DNA from: Halichondria panicea
Taxonomy: Eukaryota; Porifera; Demospongiae; Suberitida; Halichondriidae
Assembly: GCF_963675165.1 (NCBI RefSeq)
Contig: NC_087377.1
Span: 5,456,042-5,520,041 of the forward strand
Length of the DNA: 64,000 nt
Direction: 5' to 3'
The first letter of the stretch is position 1. The number at the start of each line of letters is the position of its first letter. Below are positions 9,599-22,409 of the stretch, in pieces. The translations under genes were made by a program, and so were the position numbers. The notes below the pieces were generated by a model. That model did no database searches. It had not been told where the DNA came from and was given only the letters and a program-made list of their open reading frames with translations.

Positions 9599-12500
9599 AT
9601 ACAATTCTGTAAGAAGGGGGTGATGTCTAGGAAGATTACAGTCAATGATTTGAAGGTAGAAAAAGAAGTGACAGATGAGCAACTGCGACAGAAATGTGCT
9701 ATTGAGCATCTGAAGGATATTGCACCAGATGTCGAAAGCTACAAAAAATTTGCCAAGCACTACGAGATTCCCAAAGGTGAGCTAGCTGATATCACTGATC
9801 CCTTGAAATCTGTTGTCGAGAAAACTGAGGCTGTGGTCCTGTGGTGGAGAGAATTCAACCCGGATCCTACATACTTGCGGTTTGTAAATGACTGTCTCAA
9901 GCTTAGGGAACCCAACCTAGCACGTAAAATGTGCAGCCTTTGCAAAAGTACGTTAGCTATATAATTATAGAGTGCATAATTATTGTGCTACTATGATATT
10001 ATTGTTTCTTTGACACAGCAGGTGTTGAAGAAGATCCTGAGCCAAATTCAGGTAACTAACTCTACAGCAAGTATTGAATTCATGGTTACTGTTTTTTTGC
10101 ATGTCTCTGCGCATTCAAGCAAGGTATATATATGGTAGTGTTGTGTGCATGTCGCCACTGTTGTAGTGCTACTTACAATGAAAGTGCATGCAGGTGTTAG
10201 CCAGTAAATTTGCAACACTCTTTTTGACCATTCCTGGTTAACAACTACCAAAATATCTACCCCAAAATGTATTAAATACCTTTCATATGATAACATTTTA
10301 ATTGTTATGTGAATTTAACTGTGACCAAAAAGCCACCTAGTTTCTATTGCACTGTATAGAGATTGGGTCATGTATGAACTATTTTACTGGTTAAAATAAA
10401 TAGTCAGCTAGTTAACCTACACAACGTGATAGTAAACCATGGCAACAATGTTATCATCCTGGAATCGATACACAATGACAATGAATAGCCTTAACCAACC
10501 TAAATGCTAGTTGTTTGCCCGTTCGATAAAAGCGGCCAGGATCGAGGCTACATTCCTGCTAGCCACGTACCCAGGCTGATTTGTTAAGATAGAAAGAACA
10601 AATTCTGTCTGCATGGGATGAGGCTACATTAATCCTGGATGCAAAATAGCTATAATGCATGCAAAAAGTATAATAGTAGGTATTTTCGAGGCTTTCGAGG
10701 ATTGACCCTCGAACCTAAAAAATTGAGTGCCTCAAAATAATATGAAGACCTTTCTACTGTAGTGGTGTGGTCATTTGAACCTATAATTATTAATGTGTAA
10801 ACATGCAGCTTTCCACCGAAGCATCAGCACCCACTGTATTTGGTGATCTGAAACTCACCTTTAAATCTTACAGATACCAAAGCCAAAGATTCCCCCTATA
10901 AATCTGCAAGCAATTCTCCATCTTCTTCACAGCTTTCCAAGGTACACCTGACTGTATACTTATAAGGTTGCTCGTATCATAATTATGGTGAGCCTTTTGT
11001 TTCAAAATGGCGATACAAAATACCATGTGTTGGTGTCCCAAACTGGGGAAGGATAAATCGACTCGATGTGTTTTATCAAGAGTTCATTAGGAAGAGTACG
11101 CAACTCTACTTAAAACCATAGGGGGCGTTTCTCCAACCTTAAAACCAAGGGGGCGTTTCTCCACAACCTTAAAACCATAGGGGCGTTTCTCCAACCTTAC
11201 CTTACGTTGCAACCACATGCTGTTGTATAAACAAATTTGCAATGAATAATAACATAATAGTGATGATTGTGATAATTATCACTAATTTACAACTGCCAGT
11301 AGGAAAGGCAATGAGTTACTAATTTTATTCATTGCCTTTCCTGCTAGTTGCGTTACTACAGCCAGTATATCTATGACGTAAGATTGGAGGAATGCTTTTT
11401 GTGTACAGTCTATTGGAGTTGTGTACTCTTCCTAATGAACTCTTGGTTTTATCAACTCGATTTTATTGACTTCATCTGGTAGGGATCGACTCGATTCCAG
11501 GTCGCTGGGGGAAAAGGCGAGTTTCGAGGGCGGCCTGATATGGCTGTACTCTAGCAACGAAGGCGCTAGGTTCAGACAAGGCTACAGGCACGCCTATACA
11601 GCAGCTCAGAGTAGCTCAGATGGGGACCTTCTGAGCCTGAGATCACACAGCAGCTACTTGCTATGTTTCATGAACTCAAGTAGACAAGCATTTAGTGATT
11701 TAATTACTGTGACCCAGCACAAGTAAGCTGCTGTGGCCTTCTGCAGGCGTGCCTGGAAAGTCAGCTACTCTGACCTGCTGTAGGCGTGCCTGTGGCCTCA
11801 AGAGTCTCAGTGCCTTGTCTGAGCCTAGTGCCTTTGTTGCAAGAGTACGGCCATAGATAGCCTCGATATCAAGCCGCCCTCTAAACTCGCCTTTCCCCCC
11901 AGCGGCCTGGAATCGAGTCGATCCTTACCAGAAGCAGTCGATAAGATAAAACACATCGAGTCAATCCTTACCAGATGAAGTCGATAAAATCGAGTCGATC
12001 CCTACCAGATAAAGTCGATAAAATCGAGTTGATTTTTGGGACACCAACACATGGTATTTTGCATCGCCATTTTGAAACAAAAGGCTCACCATAGTATGAA
12101 TGCTATATGCATGGATCAGATGTATCATGCAAAACTATATACCCCTGCAAATCATACTACAATTATTACGCTATATACATTTTCTCAGTTATTGATCTTG
12201 CATTCAACCACATGCAATTCTAGGTAGACTTCCTAAACCTTGCATGCATGGTTATACATAATCCTATACATGTGCAGATAGAGGGGATGCAGATATTTTG
12301 TACCACTGACGATGAGAAACTGGAGCAGATTGACCAAGATGATGCCTCCAACATCCCAACAGATGCTCAGGGTGGGGTAGCACGACTCCACTTACTGTGG
12401 GATGTGGAGCAAATTCCTAAGCTGAAGATACATTTCTTGAATGACGGCATTCTTAAGGACGATCACTGGAAATGTGGGAATGCGGGTCTCTTAACAGTTG

Positions 12501-15500
12501 ACACTATCCTGGCTTGGGCTGCTGTCTGGAATAGCCATGCTGACAACTACCCACAGATTGCTGAGGGACTAGCAACAAAGGAAAAAGCCCATATCCGTGT
12601 GGAATTTCGGAGTATGTTCAGTTTCTATATATACACTGTATTGTAGCTCTTGGTTCTATAGCTCATTGAATTTCAGCTCAATGTAATATTACTTATTATT
12701 ATATAGGCCATAGTCATGTATGTGCTTTAAGTGTTTGTTGTTACAGGGAAAGAGATCTCATGGTCAAAGGTTGGAACCGCAGCCACCTGGGAAACTGACA
12801 AAAAGAAACCAACGATGGTGCTCAACTTGTATGGCATGACAAAAGCTGACCAGAGAAGCATGGTAATTCACGAGTTTGGCCATGCTCTGGGCCTGGATCA
12901 CGAGCATCAGCGATCCGACTTCTGGGATGTGTTAAAGCGATTCATTATTCCAAAAAGTGATATGGAAGATGGAGTAAAGTGCAAAAAAGCTTGTCCCGCT
13001 GTGTTCAGATCCGACAATAACGATGCACCGTCGTATGGATCTGAATACGATCCTGACAGCATTATGCACTATTGGTGAGTGGTACTGCGGTGCTATGTGG
13101 ATCCAGATTAGGTCTAACTTACGTAGATCAAGCTAGGGACTAAAACATAATTATAGATCTGTCCAGCATCTGTAGAGGCCTAGGTTCTATTCTACCTACA
13201 TACAGGGTTCCACATGCATTAATAATGCGTATAGCTATAGCTATAGTGATACAAAGTTTATTTCTTGCCCAATTAATATAAACATGCATAGGTTTGACAG
13301 GAACTGGTTGCTACCGAAGTATCGAAAGCGAGCAGATGTGGCCAAGCATGTGACAAATGAGCGGGATAGGAAGGTGCTGTTTGGAGTTCATGACCGTGAC
13401 TACCACAATGGGCGGCAGGCAGAAAATCCTTCCAATCTTGACTACGAAACATTGAATGGAGCGTATGGTACTAAAGGTGAATTTTGGTACTGCATGTAGA
13501 TGGAGTTGATGTAATGATTACAGGGCCATGCACCAGAATTTAAGTACCGTATAATCTGGTTAATAAGCACACATCAACTAAGGCCACACCAATGTTTCAC
13601 GGATTTTCCGGGTCATATTTTTACAGAATGTCCAAAAAAATAAACCAATTAGTGGTCCAGGTCAGAGGTCAGAATAGCCACGTGATCTAGCAAAACGTTA
13701 CAACGTTTTGCTAAAGTGACTTTTTGTGGTGTGTTGTGACTCTGTTTGTGGTCAAATTTTTTTCTTTTTTTGCCTGCCACCCTGGTCTGTTTTTGAGGAT
13801 TAAAAGTCCGTGAAACATAAGATCAATTTGGTGTGACCTAATAGGTGCATACTGGTAAGCAGACCATGCGCCTTGATAGAAGGCGCATGGTTTTCTGCAA
13901 AGTTCTCTGCCCAACAACTGGTCTCCACACTTCTTTATAGATGTTAAGTCTCTTTCACTACCCGTAGTTGTCTTACTGCTGTCAGATATAACTATAATAG
14001 ACCTCTTGCAGACAAACGATCCAGCTATAGCTAATGAGGATTTGCTTCATTGAAATGTCATGGGCGTGGTTAATCTCTATAAGCGCATCTGGATAATAGG
14101 CGCATAGAGGCTTGCTTTTTTCCCTATAGGCGCATGCGCTTACTATACGCAGGGCCGTAAGAACCAGGGGGGCTGGGGGGGAAACTGCCCCCCCACTCTG
14201 AAAACCAGAGGGGCAGAGCCGCCCTGGTTTCAGACAGTGAAATGGGGTGGGGCGGCCCCTCTGCAGAGTCCAACAGATCCACAGTCGTCCTGCATGATGA
14301 TGATATTATATTTAGTGCCTTTTAAATGCATGTGGTTTGTTGCAACAACACTGCATGTACAGTAACTAAAGTAAGTTGATCCACATGCAGCTGAAATTTA
14401 TATAGCTAGAGCTCACTATGGCACAATATTCATTCCTTTTCTCTTCAGTACCTCAGCCTGCCCATGATGAAGAAGGTAGGCAAACTAAGACCTTCTTCAC
14501 GAAGCTCGATAATCCACAGCGTCTATTCTTACTTTATATACACAAGTTGCTAACTGATTCGCTTGACTTTGAAGCAGTTGCTCGTGACTTTGCTTCCAAA
14601 CACACGTCGAATAAACTATTTTGCTATAGCTTTCACATGCAGATTATTTCATTTATGTCTTTCTCCTGTTTATCTCTGAGAACATACAAAATGTAAAAAG
14701 TTCGCCTCCGGCAGAACGGGAGAGGGAATTTCCCCCTCCCGGACCCACCCCCTGCGTCACAAGGAGAGGGGCCATTCCTTTTTCTGCCCCCCCCACCTAA
14801 AAAATCTTCTTACGGCCCTGATACGGTACCAACTCAACAATTTTTAGGTCTTACGCCATAATTGTAATATTTTTTCTGCCACTTATAAAAAGACGTGTTT
14901 GTGGTCGTCTATATATATACTTTTTGGCCTATAATAACTATTACACGTATGCATATAATTATAGCTGTACTGGATGTATAACTGTCGCAACTGTAAATAC
15001 AGAGACCAAAAATTGAACTGTAGATCCACCTGTGTACTAAAAGTTTGCACTCAAAACAAAGTGCGCCATTTTGCAAGTGTAATTCCTTTTTCGAGTGCTG
15101 CATATAATTACATCAACTATGATACTATCATTGGAACAAGCGAAGCAAGCATGCATGTATACCTAGTACATTGTATCATGGACCGGCACAATAATTGTAA
15201 CTATTATGCTTTTAATTTGGTACTCTGATTTACCAACTTCCACGCAATAAGCCAGCTAATTTACACATCCAGCTCAGAAAGGAAACAAGGACTCCTGAGG
15301 TCACACACAAACAGCATGCAGCTAACTTGATTGCTATATAAGCACTATAGGTTGTTTTTCTTCTTACTGCTTGTATTTGCGTCAAGCAAGAGCCATATCA
15401 ACTTTTGATTATGTTCTCCTGCCAGACTGTGCATGCACCCAGCTTTTTCGTCATAAAATTGTAGGTTATATCTACTGCTGCATGCATGTGTGTATCATTT

Positions 15501-16998
15501 TTGGCAGCAACATTGTAAGATGCTGAACTTTCTCATGACAATTATATACAATGGCTACACCTTCTAAGATATCAAGCAGCTAGCATTTATCATGCCAATA
15601 TCGATTGGCTATACACCTTCGAAGATATCGAGCATGCAACTAGTATTATTGTGCAGTTGCTCGATGCACGTCAAAATCATTATAGGCTTATAGCTACTTC
15701 TCTTATACATGCACACATCATAATTATAACCCAAAATCACAATTCGCTCATGCTCGCCCCAAACATGACTGTATTATTTTGGGGGTTTTTAGTGGGAATC
15801 TCTTATAAGACATGCTCATGTTCATTGATTGGAATGCACCACTCCTCCTCCTTAGCAGTACATGGTTCCCAACATGGTGCCCCAGTGGCTGCTACTGCAA
15901 GTTTTCTACAGGGTGATCAATCTGGTGCACAACCGGAAGGTGAGTAGCACCCATGCACACATTAATTAATGGACTAAGTGTGACAATTAGGCTTTGTGCT
16001 ATTTAATTGTTTAGTGCATGCTCAGTTTATTGTGGCGAAATAATAATGTCTCTATTACGCATACAGATCCTATAGCCTTAAGTCATCGCAAAAGAGCTTT
16101 GGCATCAGATAAAGAAGTTGAAACTCCTTCAAAGCGTTGGAAAGAGGATATCGGTATGCTTTATTTTCATAATGAGTTTATAAATACATTGATTCAGTGA
16201 ACGGCTTTGGCCACACACACTAAAAACCATTTGTTTCTCAGGCACGCCTGCATGCTTACTCATTAAAAAAACGACGTATAATTGACCTTTGACATTTTTT
16301 ATGCGATGATGTGAGTTTTTTTATTTTTATTATGCTGATGCCCTGTCAAAAATGTGCATTCCCGCATCCGATTTTAAGGAAAAGGCCTGAAAAACAAGTG
16401 ATTTAGCGTGGGAAACAACTGTTAATTGTATACAGACACAAAGACATCCAGTTATGTATATGAGTCCCAACTTTTATATTAACAACACAACATAACTCAG
16501 GAGAGAAGGTGTATTATGGACAAATTGCAGCTTATTAATAGCTTAGAAATATGGGGTGGAGCCCCCCCTTCCTACGCCACTGTATAATAATACATAAGTG
16601 CAGATGATTAACTGGCTATATATAAGTACATCATACGATGCTTATGTTTATACAATAGCATTGTCATCAGTCGAGGGGCATCCTAACAAAAACCGTCCTC
16701 CGATCCCATTGTACTTACTGGAAAGGATGTTCAAACAATTTGTGTGACGTTGGTGAACGCATGCAATAATTGGTTCAATTTGGGATTGGCTCTTGGAATG
16801 AACTATGACCAGTTGGAATCTATCCAAGATCAATTCCGTGACAATAGTGGTCGCCTAACAAAGATGATAGCCAAGCGTCTTTCAGTCACTGATCAAACAA
16901 ATCCAATGACATGGTCTTACATCTGTGAATGCCTAAGGCGTCCTACAGTAATGCGTTATGATGTAGCAGAAGCAATTGAAAGAGAAAAAGGACTATAA
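9599..16998 (+). CDS. DD - astacin-type metalloprotease - DD protein (gene 2)
   Basis: Inferred exons: 9599 (ATG at 9623)-9947, 10019-10051, 10874-10941, 12278-12611, 12747-13074, 13292-13467, 14449-14475, 15859-15939, 16067-16153 and about 16659-16998. Phases join correctly through exon 16153. Exon 1 encodes a roughly 105-residue DD-like fold (IEHLKDIAPDVESYKKFA, then VLWWREFN and VNDCLKLREPNLA). Short acidic or Ser-rich linkers follow. The protease carries HEFGHALGLDHEHQRSD (12869-12919) and the SIMHY Met-turn (13058-13072). Exon 16067 encodes a basic linker (HRKR, then PSKRWK) that could act as a nuclear localisation signal. The last exon is a second DD (NWFNLGLALGMNYDQLESI). The protein would be about 590 residues, with no signal peptide or membrane segment in the exons found, so probably cytosolic (inference). 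In the DD frame an in-frame TAA at 16684-16686 separates the domain from the expected phase-1 acceptor, so the 3' exon is frameshifted or uses another acceptor. Astacins are normally secreted; a protease flanked by DDs is unusual. Confidence 0.75.
10986..12091. mobile_element. Nested TIR element in an intron of gene 2
   Basis: The ends TGGTGAGCCTTTTGTTTC and GAAACAAAAGGCTCACCA are inverted copies of about 55 bases, flanked by TA at 10984-10985 and 12092-12093. A second inverted pair lies inside (11053-11110 against 11405-11460, sharing TCATTAGGAAGAGTAC). A third region (about 11483-11925) is bounded by GATTCCAGG...CCTGGAATC with GGCGAGTTT/AAACTCGCC, resembling the 9-bp-TSD family. Imperfect direct repeats of CGAGTCGATCC(C/T)TACCAGAT lie at 11910-12035. 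The open frame at 11466-11726 shows no known domain. Confidence 0.6.
11112..11199. repeat. Three-copy minisatellite
   Basis: Three tandem copies of a roughly 30-base unit with AACCTTAAAACCA followed by GGGGCGTTTCTCC. It lies inside the intronic TIR element. Confidence 0.8.
14151..14819. mobile_element. TIR-bounded repeat that encloses a small exon of gene 2
   Basis: AGGGCCGTAAGAA at 14151 and TTCTTACGGCCCT ending at 14819 are perfect inverted ends, each followed inward by C- or G-rich runs. The 27-nt exon 14449-14475 lies inside. No clear target-site duplication was found. Whether the exon came with the element or the element ends flank older sequence is open. Confidence 0.45.
14820..15858. 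other. Intron sequence
   Basis: No exon is recognised between the 27-nt linker exon and exon 15859. ATGCA-rich low-complexity words are frequent. The short open frames here have no recognisable features. Confidence 0.4.
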
Positions 16999-16999
16999 A

Positions 17000-17511
17000 T
17001 ATAGCTATATAAATTATGGTAGAAATGAGCTATATAAAATTAATTATGGTAGAAATGAATAGTTGTTTAATAGGTTGTTTAATAGTTATTTATAATTATA
17101 GCCATTAACACAATACTGCATGCATGCTTAATTGCACAGTCTTGTTTCTATATTATTTTATTGACATACCAGATACCGTATATATAGCGGGTATATATTT
17201 TCAAGAGTATAAATGTTCGTGGTCTTTGCGGATTAAGTATGTACCGCAGACATTTATAACCGCGAATTTAATATTGCATGCATGTATGCTGCTGCTGCTC
17301 CACGAAACTTAAATCCGCGAAAACCTTTCTAAAGGCATTTCCGCGAAAATTTACACCCTTGAAATATCGTGGCCAGAATATAGTTTATATATAGTTCGTA
17401 TGCGCATATGCAACGTGCATTACGTTGTATCATGCATGGCCTAGCCTTCTCCATAGGCCTCAAGGAAAGAAGGAGCTAGTGCCTCCTCTACCGCTAAGGG
17501 GTACGTCGGCA
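17000..17511. other. Gene 2 3' flank with a MITE relic
   Basis: AT-rich 3' flank with a short duplicated block (TTATGGTAGAAATGA twice at 17014-17060). Between about 17173 and 17390 lies a degraded element with words such as TATAGCGGGT, GTTCGTGGTC and CCGCGAAAA, similar to the 24808-25017 family. No gene is seen. Confidence 0.4.
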
Positions 17512-17698
17512 CATGTAACTTAGTATGCTGGTTTGAAATTGTGGACCGTATATCTATAGAACACTATAATTATAGAAACCACATGTACTACAAAAAGCAA
17601 TGGATAGATTTGTGGCGGTAAGACTAGGTGATGACCAATCGTCCTCTAGCAAAGCTACATGTAGCAAAATACCGTGTCTTGTAGATAATGTTGGGTCT

Positions 17699-17700
<2 letters not shown>

Positions 17701-17741
<41 letters not shown>
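17701..17741. repeat. (CT)n microsatellite
   Basis: About 20 CT units. The allele at the same place in copy B is longer (27413-27482). Confidence 0.95.
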
Positions 17742-17744
<3 letters not shown>

Positions 17745-18349
17745 TCCTATATTCCCCTTTCTTTTGGGTAGGAAGCTTCCCCCCCCCCCCCACTAGATGA
17801 AACCCTGCCTGTGCGAGGGGTTGTCCAGATATGTCTTCAGGGAAGGCCGTTCTCTTGTGCGATCCTCGATATCTGAATATATCAATCGGTATATATAGGC
17901 CTGTGCCGAATTTTCAAATTTGTTTACCTATTTGTTTACCTATTATTCTTTTCACTTCATCAGCCTATTATTCGTATTATTTCAATAATTATTATGATAC
18001 ATAATTTATACTGCATACACACAGCAGCGAAATAATTATTATAATTATAGCACCATTTCAGCAATGAACGACGAACAATGTGTGAAACTAGTTGGGTGTG
18101 GTCCGACCTTCCGTTAGGGTGGGAGGTTGGGTTGCAAGCTTATCTTGGATTTGTTCTGCCACTATAGTGGCACCATATCAGATTGCAGCATTTTGCATGT
18201 GGTTGGTTACACTTTCTTGGTTACACTTTCGTTTGTATCTAGTTGCAAAACCCGCATGCAGTATCCTTACTATGCTGTGGTTTAGCCACGTCACGAAGTC
18301 AGTTAGCACCTATGCACTTGAGTATAAAAACAGTGTTACATATAATTAG

Positions 18350-18744
18350 TGTGAAACCACATAATTAGATTGCCAAATCTATTTTTGGGGCTGTGCTTAA
18401 TTTCACAGCTTACTACAAACACTTATCGCCACTTAGAGCACCACTATAATTATATATTTGTGGCGCAGTCAACACAAATATAAATTGGCCAGACCCTATC
18501 AATTAATCTACTTGACAGTTACAATGCAGCAGAACAAATCCAAGAAGCTTGCAATCTGACCTACTATCCTAATGGACGTTCGGGCCACGCCCAACTAGTG
18601 TGAAACTGCATAATTAGATTTGCCAAATCTATTCTAGCTAAGCAGGTGCGGGCTGGGGCTGTGCGGTTTCACAGCTTACTGACAAACACTTATCAGCCAC
18701 TTAGAGCTCCACTAACATATTTGTTGCGCGGTAAACACAAATCT
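18350..18744. repeat. Two direct repeats of about 135 bases
   Basis: The block starting GTGTGAAACCACATAATTAG at 18350 and ending with CAACACAAAT near 18480 recurs from 18598 to 18744 with differences (shared ACAAACACTTATC, CCACTTAGAGC). In copy B only the first block and the end of the second are kept (27945-28180). No coding content is seen. Confidence 0.65.
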
Positions 18745-19315
18745 GTATGGTGATACCCTACTCTTGAATTGTGTCTGCATGGCTTTCGCGAAACTAGATT
18801 AGCATGAGATCATAACTTAGAACTACAGTGGAACTTCGATCCGTAAAACTTGGCCATTATAGGCCACTATTAATGAAAGCCATGCTTCCGGTCACCTCCC
18901 TAACGGCTTCTCTAGCTCGAAAAGGCTGTATGGACGAGCTACAGCTAAGTTTTCATGATTGTGCCAAATAATGCTGCTACGCAATGGTCAATGGTTGAAG
19001 TTTCCTGTATTCAAATTGTTAGAAGATATTTGCCAATCCACTTTTTTCTCTTCCTCTATTCTTTGGTACGGTGGTTCACCACAGTAATACTGTGCTCCAA
19101 GGTTTTGCAGCTAAGATTTCTATAATACAAACAGCTTTCTTCAGGTAAACAGCTCTAGCTATTCCTTTCAATGTCATCTTAGATCTACACGTGTTATAAC
19201 TTGCTTGCACTCCAATTTTAATAGAGTATAGATTCCAGTAATTTCCAATGACTTTCTACTCACTATCCTATAATAACTGATGACAAATAACATAATTATG
19301 GGCAGTTGACTAGCG

Positions 19316-19533
19316 CAAAGACCAAGTGGTACAATATTGCATTTGCTTTGGGGTTTTTTGACACTTCGAATGGAATTAAAATATAAATATCGTGTAAAAA
19401 CTGGCAAAGCTAGCACTCGATCTCCAGGAAATGCTTAAAAATTGGTTAATATAGAGAAGCAGACCAACCTGGGAGAAGGTGTGTGCTTCTTTACGCTCTC
19501 TAACTGTTGGAATGAGTGTGCTGGCAACAATTA
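19316..19533 (+). pseudogene. Broken DD exon, copy A
   Basis: Counterpart of the open exon 28731-28958 in copy B. It starts after a CAG acceptor with the same TTGACTAGCGCAAA, but the frame is lost after GCTTTGGGG, where copy B has extra bases, and TAA codons follow at AAAATATAA. Only the first helix (KWYNIAFAL) can be read. It looks like loss of one terminal DD module after duplication. Confidence 0.65.
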
Positions 19534-19612
19534 ATTACACGATGTCATAAATAAATACAGGGTGTGCTATTAATTACCACTCACTAGACTTTGATCGTAA
19601 TTATGACTGTAG

Positions 19613-19992
19613 GTGCTCAGAGTGAACCTAAACTTGTTACCAGAACTGAAGAGGCAACACAATCTGGTCGAAAAGGCGGAAGAGATCCACCTGCTAGCAG
19701 CCCAAAGAGAACAAAAGCAGGAAAGATCGAAGGTGAGCAAGTTCTCATGAAGATTGGCCGCGAGCTTGGAGACCAGTGGATGGATGTTGGTGTGGCATTA
19801 GGAATGAAATTCATGGACCTTAAAAACACAATTGAAAATAACCCCAAAATAAAGCACCACCTCAAACCAATGGAGATGTTGCAGAAGTGGCAAAGTAAAG
19901 CTGGTGACTCTTTTACGTATGCAACACTGGCGTCAGCACTGGAAGAAGTTGGCCTCGATACTTGTGCACAAACACACTGTTATGAACAATGA
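19613..19992 (+). CDS. Death-domain terminal exon, copy A
   Basis: The open frame begins after a CTGTAG acceptor with a phase-1 join (G+GT) and ends at a TGA. The N-terminal 40 residues are charged and basic (SGRKGGRDPP, SPKRTKAGK). Then comes a death domain of about 85 residues with QWMDVGVALGMKFMDL, KPMEMLQKW and TYATLASALEEVGL, which fits the family pattern of a central Trp, LGM and a helix-5/6 W. The upstream exons of this transcript are not identified. Its phase would allow splicing from the phase-1 linker exon of gene 2 at 16153, about 3.5 kb upstream, as an alternative 3' end (inference). It is nearly identical to 29056-29435. Confidence 0.75.
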
Positions 19993-21989
19993 TAGATCTA
20001 TAGGTTGACAACCACTTTATTTTTGACAACGTATATATGTTACGGTAATAATTATTTTACACTATTTCTTCATGCATGGTCTATTTCTAGCTAGTAATGA
20101 TACCAGCTGAGAGCATTAATTTGCAAAACTTTTCTCTAAAGTCCGTATAAATAGTCCCTAAAATATCTCTAGGTTATTGGATTATGGGGGAATCTTGGGT
20201 GTTAGCATCGTTGTCTTTGGTCACTCTCCTTCTTGCCTCATGCATGCAGGGTATACTTACTTACTTAGTTTTTTCCATACAGTTTCTGTATGAGCAAAAG
20301 GTAGTAGAAGTGTAAATATGTCATTGTAATAGAGTTTTGTTAGGTGAGAATGAGCACGCATGCAGGTTCAATTCTTGGGCTACATATAGTATAGGTCCAT
20401 AATTGGAAGCACGTCCAATTTAGCCTTGAAATTGACGATCTTGCACCCCTATAATGCAATAATTGAGGAACGTAGTAGGGAGAAAGAGAGCCTGCATCGT
20501 AACCAACTCATGGTTATGTTGGTCGTGTTTTACAGAGAGTAGTGATGCCAGACTTTTTTAGCATGCATGTAGTGGCAGCATTGCCGAGGCCTCCAGTGCA
20601 TGAGTGACAGTAAAGGAGCTGTGCTCCACTTCTCTTACGCTCGTTTCTTGATATTTTCGTGCTTTCTATATAGGTGGCAGATAGCTATAATTATATATTA
20701 TATATAGATGACATTCGACTTAAAAGCGGCATGTGGATTAAACGTATAATGTCAAAACATTTTCTCAAAGCGGCTTCCCCAAAAGCCGTTCGCAGCGATG
20801 TCTATAGACGAGCGCAACCTGCTACTATGGCGGAGGCACCAGAGGAGGGTTCACCAGTAATGGGTTGTATAAGACTAAGTCTTGATTGCTATGCTCTGTA
20901 CTGATCCAGTCATGTCATACATAACTTTTGATGTTTTGTTTGTGTTCTACTTATCGGATTGTTGATTGCTATATGCTCGTCTACATTGTAGATCTACAAT
21001 AACATGCAGTACTGTTGCTTTTCAACCCATGCATTCTGTTTCCATTTTTAAGCTCCTCTACTCTATAATAACCGAGTGGCATTCATTGTCAAATTCCAGT
21101 ATAAAAAAAACAGTATACTTTATACAACATAATAACGCAAACTAATTACCTCTTCTATAACACTAAGCGAAAGCAAAACATGGTGAGAGGCAGCTTGCAG
21201 CACTCGTTTTTCCATTATTGACTTCTGTATACGTTTTTACTCCATTATCATGCAGTAACTGTCATTAAGCCACAAGGCTATAATTATGTACTTTTGGCTG
21301 AGCAATATGCAAATGGAAAATTCATTGTAATAGATAATGTTAAGAGCTCGCTCTCATCAAATTCTGAGAATTCAGGACAGAAAACTAAATTGTTAGTTGG
21401 AGGGCCTTATGCATGCAGACTTCTAAAGTCTTGATTTCCATGATCCCTTGGTGGTGGGTGTGTTATGTGCATGGTTATTTAAAAAATGTTGTCCTGATTA
21501 GGAGATACATATGTAGCACCCTTTTGAGATACATGCCTGTATGTACCAATAGCATAGGTGCCAACTGTACAGTCCCGAATTTGGAGACTCTGTCCTGTGT
21601 CCCGTCCGGAAATTGCTATTTACCTGAAATGTCCCGAATTTTCAAGGTTGCTGCTCCTGAACTGGGATAATACAGTCAAATATTCTAAAGCTATGCGGAT
21701 AATTTTTGTTGGTGCAAAATTTTCACACACATTTAAATAATTATTATGCCTGAGCATTACGAGTCCTAGTTCCTTAGTATGGTGGACTGAAATGTTGAAA
21801 GTAAGTCACTATTAAATTATTTTTCGAATATTCGTAACATGCAGCTCAGGATAGTGACTTCGTAGTTTTTAATGCTCTTTAATGCAATACGAAATAAGAA
21901 AATTTCCACCGTGCTGAATTTTTAGACCACGCCCCATTTAAAAATGCCCCGCCCGCTATAACCACGTTCTCCTTCAACAAACACAGGAT

Positions 21990-22313
21990 CTAAAGCCTCG
22001 TTTACACCACATGTACACCTAATCCGGGTCAGATTTTCTGAGTAGTGGGCGTAGTAAAATGACCACTAATTGCATTTACGCAAACATTGGCTGATGGAAG
22101 CTATAGGCCTAGAAACACCCACGAACATGTACAACACCTCAATTAGCTCTCTGTGCTTACACCGCTTCTGACACAATCTGCACCACCTCTAGAAGTGGTT
22201 GGCTTATTGCGCTAATCCGGACTAGAACGCGGATAAGGGCCGTTTATACGAACGCGGTTAGGTTTAATCAGGATTCCAACCTGGATTATAGGCCTGGTGT
22301 AAATGGGGTTTAG
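21990..22313. mobile_element. TIR element, copy A
   Basis: The ends CTAAAGCCTCGTTTACACCA and the inverse TGGTGTAAATGGGGTTTAG face each other, with CTAATCCGGGT-type words inside both. It is also present at 32144-32438 in copy B, so it predates the duplication. No coding sequence. Confidence 0.65.
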
Positions 22314-22409
22314 GAGAGAGAGAGCTAGTAGAAAAAACTCATACTTATAGTAAACCCAGGAGTGCGAGTTCTATAGGCTATCTCAGCTATCGTATGGATC
22401 TCACCTCTG

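Noticed and set aside
10019..10051. EEDPEPNSG in gene 2's second exon as another 2A site
   Set aside because: It lacks the Asp-x-Glu-x-Asn-Pro-Gly-Pro order; only superficially similar.
17554..17800. Frames rich in Ser/Leu or Arg/Glu
   Set aside because: Translations of the (CT)n microsatellite.
20674..20904. 76-codon frame in copy A
   Set aside because: The frame is broken in copy B at about 30190-30390 and has no family features; probably chance.
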